Positions 57,883 through 64,000 of a stretch of 64,000 bases of DNA are shown here, in pieces. The DNA is taken from the NCBI RefSeq assembly GCF_010093235.1, contig NZ_PDWP01000004.1, positions 62,001 through 126,000 on the forward strand, read 5' to 3'. Positions within the stretch are counted from its first letter, which is position 1. Every line of letters starts with the position of its first letter. A model generated the notes under the pieces. It saw nothing but the letters and a program-made list of their open reading frames with translations. It was not told the DNA's origin and made no database searches. Origin of the DNA: Pseudoxanthomonas suwonensis (GTDB taxonomy: Bacteria; Pseudomonadota; Gammaproteobacteria; Xanthomonadales; Xanthomonadaceae). A program made the translations under genes and the position numbers.

Positions 57883-59358
57883 TCAGAGTCCCTGCGCCGC
57901 CTGCGCCACGGCGCGGAACAGCGCGCGGCCCTTGTTCATGGTCTCGTCCCACTCCTTCTGCGGGTCGGAGTCGTAGACGATGCCCGCGCCGGCCTGCACG
58001 TGCAGGCGGCCGTCCTTGATCACGGCGGTGCGGATGGCGATGGCGGTGTCGGCGTCGCCGTGCCAGCCGATGTAGCCGATGCTGCCGGCGTAGACGTTGC
58101 GCTTGATCGGCTCCAGCTCGCGGATCACTTCCAGGGCGCGGATCTTGGGCGCGCCGCTGACGGTGCCGGCCGGGAAGGTGGCGCGCAGCACGTCGGCGTA
58201 GCTGAGGCCCGGCAGCAGCCGGCCAGTGACCTCGCTGACGATGTGCATGACGTGGCTGTAGCGCTCGATCACGAAGCGCTCGCCGACCTCGACGCTGCCC
58301 GGCTCGGACACCCGGCCGACGTCGTTGCGACCCAAGTCGATCAGCATCACGTGCTCGGCCAGTTCCTTCGGATCGGCCAGCAGCTCCTGCTCCAGGGCCT
58401 GGTCCTCCTCCGGCGTGCGCCCGCGCGGGCGGGTGCCGGCGATCGGGCGCACGGTGACCTGCCCGCCCTGCAACCGCACCAGGATCTCCGGCGAGGAGCC
58501 GACCACCTGCACCTCGCCGGTATCGAGGAAATACATGTACGGCGACGGGTTGAGCGCGCGCAGGGCGCGGTACACGTCCACCGGACGGGCGTTGAACGGC
58601 ACGCTCAGGCGCTGGCTCAGCACCACCTGGAACACGTCGCCGGCGCGGATGTATTCCTTGGACTTCTCCACCGCCTCGATGAAGCCTTCGCGGGTGAAGC
58701 CGGAGACGAAGTGGCTCTCGTCCAGCACGTCGCGGCTGATCGGGGCCGGGTACTGGCCGGGTTGGCGCAGCTTGGCCACCAGCGCATCCAGCCGCTCCTG
58801 CGCGGCATCCCAGGAACCGGGCTGGCGCGGATCGGCATGCACGATCAGGTACAGGCGCCCCTTGAGGTTGTCGAACACCGCCAGTTCCTCGGACAGCATC
58901 AGGTAGATGTCCGGGGTGCCGATCTCGTCGCGCGCGGTGTTGCCAGCCAGGCGCGGCTCGATATAGCCGATGCATTCGAAACCGAACCAGCCGACCAGGC
59001 CGCCGGTGAAACCGGGCAGGCCTTCCAGCTGCGGCACCGAGTAGGAGTTGCGCAGGGCCTCGACCTCGGCGAACGGATCCGCGACCTGGCGGGAGTCGAC
59101 AACACGGCCGTCCTCGCGCGTTTCCATGGAGTGGCCACGGAAGCTGATGGTGCGGCGCGCGGGCAGGCCGATGATCGAGTAGCGGCCGAAACGTTCGCCG
59201 CCCTCGACCGATTCGAAGAGATAGGTGTGCGGGGCGTCGGCCAGCTTCAGGTAGACCGAAAGCGGGGTGTCGAGGTCGGACAGGACCTCGCGGACGACGG
59301 GGACGCGGGTGTAGCGGGCTTCAGCGGCGTGGCGCTGGAACTGTTCGGACGTGATCAA
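57883..59358 (-). CDS. trpE: Anthranilate synthase component I
   Basis: 491 residues from a TTG at 59358 (GGAAG 6 nt upstream), which gives the typical start [13 protein letters not shown]. An ATG at 59388 would add ten residues and has no Shine-Dalgarno. Chorismate-binding motifs are [52 protein letters not shown] and [15 protein letters not shown]. It converts chorismate to anthranilate with TrpG. It follows a lipid kinase gene on the same strand after 159 bp. No trp leader peptide was recognised. Confidence 0.93.
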   Translation of the reverse strand: MITSEQFQRHAAEARYTRVPVVREVLSDLDTPLSVYLKLADAPHTYLFESVEGGERFGRYSIIGLPARRTISFRGHSMETREDGRVVDSRQVADPFAEVEALRNSYSVPQLEGLPGFTGGLVGWFGFECIGYIEPRLAGNTARDEIGTPDIYLMLSEELAVFDNLKGRLYLIVHADPRQPGSWDAAQERLDALVAKLRQPGQYPAPISRDVLDESHFVSGFTREGFIEAVEKSKEYIRAGDVFQVVLSQRLSVPFNARPVDVYRALRALNPSPYMYFLDTGEVQVVGSSPEILVRLQGGQVTVRPIAGTRPRGRTPEEDQALEQELLADPKELAEHVMLIDLGRNDVGRVSEPGSVEVGERFVIERYSHVMHIVSEVTGRLLPGLSYADVLRATFPAGTVSGAPKIRALEVIRELEPIKRNVYAGSIGYIGWHGDADTAIAIRTAVIKDGRLHVQAGAGIVYDSDPQKEWDETMNKGRALFRAVAQAAQGL

Positions 59359-59517
59359 GGCAGGCTTCCTTCCGGCAATACGGGGCATGGCAAACGACGG
59401 CATGGGGCCGCCATCGCCAAGCCTGGCGCGCGGAGAAGCGGTGGAGCCTGATCGTCTGGCCGAACATGCCGCCCACTTTACCCGCATCGGCGCGCGCGCG
59501 CAGCGCCTGCGCGTGGC

Positions 59518-60471
59518 TCAGGAAGGTTGCGAGAGCAACGGGCTGTCGACCGGCAGGCGCATGCGCAGCCTGCCGGGCACGCATTCGATGCGGAAGCGGC
59601 GGGCCTGCAGCGGCTCGCCGTCGAGATTGAGGGTGAACGGCCCGGCCAGGCCTTCCAGCTCCACCCATGGCAGCCGCGCCCGCTCGGCGATGCGTTCCAG
59701 CGCGGCGCGCTGGCCCTGCTTGACCAGGGTGCCGAGGGTGGCGGCCAGTTCGCCGGAAAGCTCGGGGATCACGGTCAGCTCCAGCAGGCCATCGTCGATG
59801 CGGGCCTCCGGGCACAGCTCGCGTCCGCCGCCGGCCTGGCGGCCGTTGCCCAGGCCCAGCGCGATCAGCCCGCCCTGCCACTCGAAACCGGGGCCGCGTG
59901 CGCGCAGCTCCACCGGCTCGATCCTGCCCAGTCTCGCGATCCCGGTGACAAGGTAGGCCAGGCCACCGAGCAGGCTCTTGAGGCCTTCGTCGGTCTCCAC
60001 GGTCACTTCCGTACCGAAACCGCCACTGGCCAGGTTGGCGCACCAGTGGCGCTGGCCGTCCGCCTCGATGCGCAGCAGGTCCACCGCCGGCGCCGGCGCC
60101 TGCAGGGCCAGGGCGAGCGCACCGGCAGGTTCGTCGGGAATCCCGGCGGCGGCTGCGAAGTCGTTGGCCGTGCCCAGCGGCAACAGCGCCAGCGCGGGCA
60201 ACGCATCGGCGCCGCCCTGCTGGTCGGCCAGCGCCTGGGCGACCTCGCTGAGGGTACCGTCGCCGCCGCCGGCGACGATCGTGCCTGCACCGGCATCCAG
60301 CGCCTCGGCGACGTAGCGGGCGGCGTCGCCGTCCTCCCAGGTCACCCGCACCGCCACCGCGTGTCCCTCCCCGCGCACGGTGGCCACGGCGTCGCGCACG
60401 CTGTCCTCGCCGGCGGACTTGCCATTGAGGACCAGCCAGAGGGCGGGGGGAGTCGGGGCGGATCCAGGCAT
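59518..60471 (-). CDS. YegS-like lipid/diacylglycerol kinase
   Basis: 317 residues of the DAGK catalytic family. The nucleotide-binding motif is [17 protein letters not shown], with [16 protein letters not shown] next and [11 protein letters not shown]-type sequence ([14 protein letters not shown]) near the end. Members phosphorylate phosphatidylglycerol or diacylglycerol in the inner membrane. It lies between rpe and trpE on the same strand, where gph often sits in other gammaproteobacteria. The start at 60471 (MPGSAPTPP) precedes the conserved LVLNGKSAG. Confidence 0.88.
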   Translation of the reverse strand: MPGSAPTPPALWLVLNGKSAGEDSVRDAVATVRGEGHAVAVRVTWEDGDAARYVAEALDAGAGTIVAGGGDGTLSEVAQALADQQGGADALPALALLPLGTANDFAAAAGIPDEPAGALALALQAPAPAVDLLRIEADGQRHWCANLASGGFGTEVTVETDEGLKSLLGGLAYLVTGIARLGRIEPVELRARGPGFEWQGGLIALGLGNGRQAGGGRELCPEARIDDGLLELTVIPELSGELAATLGTLVKQGQRAALERIAERARLPWVELEGLAGPFTLNLDGEPLQARRFRIECVPGRLRMRLPVDSPLLSQPS

Positions 60472-60649
60472 GCGTGCAATCCAGTGGGATGCGCGCACGC
60501 TAGCAACGTGCGGCCGGAACAGGCGTGAAGCGGAGCCGCCCCGTCACCGCCACGTCATCGGCACGCGCCCGCCTGCGGGTGCAGCAAGCGGTGGCGGGAC
60601 GGCCCCGGAGGCGGCGACGCGCGTGGCGGTGGTGTCGCCGGCCTGCGCC

Positions 60650-61336
60650 TCAGCCGCGCGCGGCGGCCACCGCGGCCTTCATCCGGCCGACCACGTCGAT
60701 GTAGTGCTCGCGGGTGCGCGGCTCGGCGAAGATCGCCGAGCCGGCGACGAAGGTGTCGGCGCCTGCGGCGGCGATCTGGCCGATGTTGTCGGCCTTGACC
60801 CCGCCGTCGATCTCCAGCCGGATCGGTTTGCCGGTCTTGTCGATCATCGCCCGCACCGCGCGCAGCTTGTCCAGGGTCGAGGGGATGAAGGCCTGGCCGC
60901 CAAAGCCGGGGTTGACCGACATCAGCATCACCAGGTCCAGGTCCTCCAGCACCCAGTCCAGCACCTCGACCGGGGTGGCCGGGTTGAGCACCAGGCCGGC
61001 CTGGCAGCCATGCGACCTGATCAGCTGGATGGTGCGGTGGACGTGGCGGCTGGCCTCCGGGTGGAAGCTGATGAGGCTGGCGCCGGCGGCGGCGAAGTCC
61101 GGGACGATGCGGTCCACCGGCTCGACCATCAGGTGCACGTCGATGAAGGCCTGTACGCCGTGCTTGCGCAACGCCTGGCAGACCATCGGGCCGATGGTGA
61201 GGTTGGGGACGTAGTGGTTGTCCATCACGTCGAAATGCACCCAGTCGGCGCCGGCGGCGACGACGTTGTCGACTTCCTCGCCCAGGCGGGCGAAATCGGC
61301 CGAGAGGATGGACGGGGCGATGACGGTGGGCTGCAT
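60650..61336 (-). CDS. rpe: Ribulose-phosphate 3-epimerase
   Basis: 228 residues. TIM-barrel signatures are [36 protein letters not shown] (metal His and Asp), [27 protein letters not shown] and [22 protein letters not shown]. It interconverts ribulose-5-phosphate and xylulose-5-phosphate. It begins 47 bp after a J-domain gene on the same strand and may lead into the lipid kinase and trpEG genes. Confidence 0.95.
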   Translation of the reverse strand: MQPTVIAPSILSADFARLGEEVDNVVAAGADWVHFDVMDNHYVPNLTIGPMVCQALRKHGVQAFIDVHLMVEPVDRIVPDFAAAGASLISFHPEASRHVHRTIQLIRSHGCQAGLVLNPATPVEVLDWVLEDLDLVMLMSVNPGFGGQAFIPSTLDKLRAVRAMIDKTGKPIRLEIDGGVKADNIGQIAAAGADTFVAGSAIFAEPRTREHYIDVVGRMKAAVAAARG

Positions 61337-61383
61337 GGCTCGGCTCGCAGGGTCTGGATTCGGGACGGTGTCGCCCGCGCGCA

Positions 61384-61722
61384 TCAGCGGCGCTTGCGCA
61401 GGGCGCGGATGCGGTCGTAGGCGGCGTTGATGGCGCGGGCGCGCTGCTCGGCCTGGGCGCGCAGTTCCGGCGCGGCCCCGGCGACGCGGTCGGGGTGGTA
61501 CTGGGACATCAGCCGGCGATAGGCCTGGTCGATCTCGGCGTCGCTGGCGTCCGGCTCCAGGCCCAGCTCGGCGTACGGGTTCTCGCGCCGGCCCAGGCCG
61601 AACCAGTCGGCGTCGAAGGCGTGGCCGACCAGCAGGCCGATCACGGCGCCGAACAGCGGATTGGGCCTGAACAGCAGCGCCCCGGCGACCAGCCCCAGCA
61701 GTTTTCCGTACCAGCGTTTCAT
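61384..61722 (-). CDS. Membrane-anchored J-domain protein
   Basis: 112 residues. An N-terminal hydrophobic segment ([27 protein letters not shown]) is followed by a short J domain with the HPD motif ([11 protein letters not shown]), the part that stimulates DnaK ATPase. It resembles DjlA (membrane segment then J domain) but lacks the TerB-like middle domain, so it is a shortened version. It is divergent from purC and upstream of rpe. Confidence 0.82.
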   Translation of the reverse strand: MKRWYGKLLGLVAGALLFRPNPLFGAVIGLLVGHAFDADWFGLGRRENPYAELGLEPDASDAEIDQAYRRLMSQYHPDRVAGAAPELRAQAEQRARAINAAYDRIRALRKRR

Positions 61723-61869
61723 GCGGCGGCGCGCCCCGGAGGCGTCCACGTGGGGAGCGCGCGATTGTACGGCACAGGCGGCCCCGCTGGCCGTACACTG
61801 TGCGACCCGCCGCCGGCCGGGTACCGTTCGCGGCGGCCCTGTCAACCTGAGCACTGCCCGGAGACTGCG

Positions 61870-62823
61870 TTGTCCACGACCCTGCTCCAGTCCGATCTCC
61901 CCGGCCTGCCGCTGCGCCACCGCGGCAAGGTGCGCGACGTGTTCGACCTGCCCCGCGAACGCATTCCGGATGCGGCCCTGGCCGCCACCGGTCCCGGCGC
62001 CGTGTCGCCGGACGGCTACCTGCTGATGGTGGCGACCGACCGCCTGTCCGCGTTCGACGTGGTCCTGCCCGACCCGATCCCGGGCAAGGGCGAGATGCTG
62101 TGCCAGATCTCCAACTTCTGGTTCGGCAAGACCGCGCACCTGATGCCCAACCACCTGACCGGCATCGACGTGGCCGCGGTCCTGCCCGAGGGCGTGGACC
62201 CGGCGCTGTATGCGAAGCGCGCGGTGGTGACCCGCAAGCTCAAGCCGGTGCCGGTGGAAGCCATCGCCCGCGGCCACCTGATCGGCAGCGGCTGGAAGGA
62301 CTACCAGCGCACCGGCAAGGTCAGCGGCATCGCCCTGCCGGCCGGACTGCGCCAGGCCGAGCAGCTGCCGGAGCCGATCTTCACTCCCTCGACCAAGGCC
62401 GCCGTCGGCGACCACGACGAGAACATCGACTTCGACGCCATGGTGCGCGCGGTCGGCGCCGACCTGGCCGAGCGGGTGCGCGACGCGACCCTGCGCCTGT
62501 ACCGCTTCGCCGCCGCCTACGCGGCCGAGCGCGGCATCCTGCTGGCGGACACCAAGTTCGAGTTCGGCACCGACGCCGACGGCCGCCTGTACATCATGGA
62601 CGAGATGCTGACGCCGGATTCCTCGCGCTACTGGCCGGCGGACGAGTACCAGGTCGGCACCAGCCCGCCGAGCTACGACAAGCAGATCGTGCGCGACTAC
62701 CTGGAGACCCTGGACTGGGACAAGACCCCACCGGGCCCGACCCTGCCGCCGGAAGTGATCGAGCGCACCCGTGCCCGCTACGCCGAGGCGCTGCAGAAGC
62801 TGGCCGGGATCGCGGTCGACTGA
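61870..62823 (+). CDS. purC: Phosphoribosylaminoimidazole-succinocarboxamide synthase
   Basis: 317 residues from a TTG at 61870, which has GGAG 6 nt upstream and gives the family-like start [22 protein letters not shown]; no nearer ATG fits. SAICAR synthetase motifs are [52 protein letters not shown] and [11 protein letters not shown], with [12 protein letters not shown]. This is the longer form (about 300 residues) common in Xanthomonads and fungi. It condenses CAIR with aspartate in purine synthesis. Confidence 0.93.
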   Translation: MSTTLLQSDLPGLPLRHRGKVRDVFDLPRERIPDAALAATGPGAVSPDGYLLMVATDRLSAFDVVLPDPIPGKGEMLCQISNFWFGKTAHLMPNHLTGIDVAAVLPEGVDPALYAKRAVVTRKLKPVPVEAIARGHLIGSGWKDYQRTGKVSGIALPAGLRQAEQLPEPIFTPSTKAAVGDHDENIDFDAMVRAVGADLAERVRDATLRLYRFAAAYAAERGILLADTKFEFGTDADGRLYIMDEMLTPDSSRYWPADEYQVGTSPPSYDKQIVRDYLETLDWDKTPPGPTLPPEVIERTRARYAEALQKLAGIAVD

Positions 62824-62920
62824 ACCGCCGCCGGGCCGCGCGGCCCGCGGCGCGGCCCCTCCGTCGCCGCCGCGGGCTATGCTGCGGACCAGGGGGGACC
62901 GTCCTGGTCCGGGAGGATCC

Positions 62921-63400
62921 ATGGAAGCCACCGCACAGCGGCCGATCGACCGCTATTTCGCCAGTTATTCGGCCGACCATCGCAACCGGCTCAACCAGCG
63001 CATCCACGTCGTCGCGGTGCCGGCCATCCTGTGGTCGGTGGTGGCGCTGGTGTGGTGCGTGCCGGTGGCCGGGACCCTGGCCCGCACCGGGATCTGGGCG
63101 GCGCTGGCGATGTTCGCCGCCTGGTCCTTCTACAACCGGCTCTCGCGCCGGCTCGGCCTCGGCATGCTTGCCCTGTTCTTCTTCTGCGGCTGTGTCTGCA
63201 GGCTGATCGAGATGCGCCTGGGCCTCACCGCGCTGCTGGCGGCAGGCGCCGCGGTGTTCGCGATCGCCTGGATCGCCCAGTTCATCGGCCACCACTACGA
63301 GGGCCGGCGCCCCAGCTTCCTCACCGACCTGGTCTACCTGCTGATCGGGCCGGCCTGGGTGATGGCCAAGTGCTACCGCCGGATGGGCTGGCGGTACTGA
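62921..63400 (+). CDS. Mpo1-like (DUF962) membrane protein
   Basis: 159 residues. The start at 62921 has GGGAGG upstream. Four hydrophobic segments and the conserved histidines of the DUF962 family are visible: NRLNQRIHVVAVPAILW near the N terminus and QFIGHHYEGRRPSFLTDL in the C-terminal half. Yeast Mpo1 of this family is an iron-dependent dioxygenase acting on 2-hydroxy fatty acids. A similar lipid role in bacteria is inferred, not shown. It follows purC after about 100 bp. Confidence 0.82.
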   Translation: MEATAQRPIDRYFASYSADHRNRLNQRIHVVAVPAILWSVVALVWCVPVAGTLARTGIWAALAMFAAWSFYNRLSRRLGLGMLALFFFCGCVCRLIEMRLGLTALLAAGAAVFAIAWIAQFIGHHYEGRRPSFLTDLVYLLIGPAWVMAKCYRRMGWRY

Positions 63401-63482
63401 CCAGCGGGGCGCGCCCACGCGGAGGACACTCGGGCCACTGTTAAACTCCGGGGTTCACCTCGACGGCCGAACGTCCGCCCTG

Positions 63483-64000
63483 ATGGTCCCATTCCTGGAA
63501 GTACTCCTCGCCCTGCCCTTCCTGGCGGCGGCGCTGCTGGCCCTGCTGCGCCCACGTTCGCGCGCGGCCGCCGCATGGATCGCCGGAGCGGCCCCGCTGC
63601 TGGGCCTGGTGGTACTGGGCTGGCTGGCCCCCTCGATCCTGCAGGGCTGGATCGTCCGCGGCGAGCACGCCTGGATCCCGCAGATCGGCCTGGATTTCGA
63701 CCTGCGCCTGGACGGCCTGGCCTGGATGTTCGCCGGCCTGGTGCTGGCGATCGGCGCGCTGGTGGTGCTGTACGCCCACTACTACCTGTCCGCGCGCGAC
63801 AGCGCGGCGCGCTTCTTCAGCTACCTGCTGCTGTTCATGGGCTCGATGCTGGGCGTGGTCGTGGCCGGCAACCTGCTCCTGCTGTTGGTGTTCTGGGAAC
63901 TGACCAGCATCAGCTCGTTCCTGCTGATCGGCTTCTGGACCCACCGCCAGGACGCGCGCGAGGGCGCGCGCATGGCCCTGGCCATCACCGGCGGCGGCGG
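63483..64000 (+). CDS. mrpA: Monovalent cation/proton antiporter subunit A, 5' part
   Basis: Open from the ATG at 63483 to the window edge (172 residues of a protein usually of about 900). The N-terminal helices include FLEVLLALPFLAAALLALL, then LDFDLRLDGLAWMFAGLVLAIGALVVLYAHYYLS and LLLLLVFWELTSISSFLLIGFW, a pattern shared by MrpA/PhaA antiporter subunits and NuoL. The WELTSISSFLLIG segment favours Mrp subunit A. It is probably the first gene of an Mrp operon. No strong Shine-Dalgarno precedes the ATG. Confidence 0.8.
   Translation, partial: MVPFLEVLLALPFLAAALLALLRPRSRAAAAWIAGAAPLLGLVVLGWLAPSILQGWIVRGEHAWIPQIGLDFDLRLDGLAWMFAGLVLAIGALVVLYAHYYLSARDSAARFFSYLLLFMGSMLGVVVAGNLLLLLVFWELTSISSFLLIGFWTHRQDAREGARMALAITGGG

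Overview
The window is a gene-dense, high-GC chromosomal segment. It most likely comes from the Lysobacteraceae/Xanthomonadaceae (Xanthomonas, Pseudoxanthomonas, Lysobacter, Luteimonas group). That is an inference from gene order, in particular a surface-polysaccharide cluster lying between etfA and metB, the known position of the Xanthomonas lps locus, and from overall gene content. No rRNA or tRNA gene, insertion sequence, prophage or CRISPR array was seen. Most regulation visible in the DNA is by riboswitches, a sigma-54 promoter, tight gene overlaps and a few repeats.

Layout. 1-475 is the end of etfA. 633-10117 is a compact ABC-transporter-dependent O-antigen locus: a large LtaS-like phosphoglycerol transferase with extra C-terminal domains, a methyltransferase, two glycosyltransferases, a GT99/Kdo-transferase-like protein, and the Wzt/Wzm exporter. 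10129-12793 is a metB-like/cbs transsulfuration pair. 12986-16118 holds a small DUF465 protein, two DUF4398/OmpA-like envelope proteins and pilU. 16176-23602 is mostly housekeeping: maiA, a FAH-family hydrolase, a DEAD-box helicase, queD, a phasin, an HxlR regulator with a quinone oxidoreductase, bioD and msrC.

23654-25900 is a cobalamin riboswitch plus btuB. 25952-36371 holds a DUF885 peptidase, dinB, fabAB, an amidohydrolase, an M3 oligopeptidase, a Cds1-like PLP enzyme and an unknown 160-residue protein. 36484-42051 is a three-gene MksFEB/JetABC SMC complex with no JetD nuclease in the window. 42132-44879 is a second cobalamin riboswitch plus metE, followed by glmS on the opposite strand.

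46981-54846 is the most unusual part: a sigma-54 type promoter with upstream inverted repeats, an HlyD-like adaptor, a 12-unit heptanucleotide repeat ending exactly at a Shine-Dalgarno, an ABC ATPase, two FtsX-type permeases, an overlapping 80-codon unknown gene, and an NtrC-type response regulator with its histidine kinase. It reads as a self-regulating envelope-stress or efflux module. 54881-63400 holds glmU translationally coupled to an acetyltransferase, a GtrA protein, trpG/trpE, a lipid kinase, rpe, a J-protein, purC and an Mpo1-like protein. The window ends inside a cation/proton antiporter subunit A gene.

How the parts connect. Surface polysaccharide synthesis and decoration (O-antigen locus, glmS, glmU) and methionine/cysteine/B12 metabolism (metB, cbs, metE, btuB, Cds1-like) recur. 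The two riboswitches would lower both B12 uptake and B12-independent methionine synthesis when cobalamin is plentiful.
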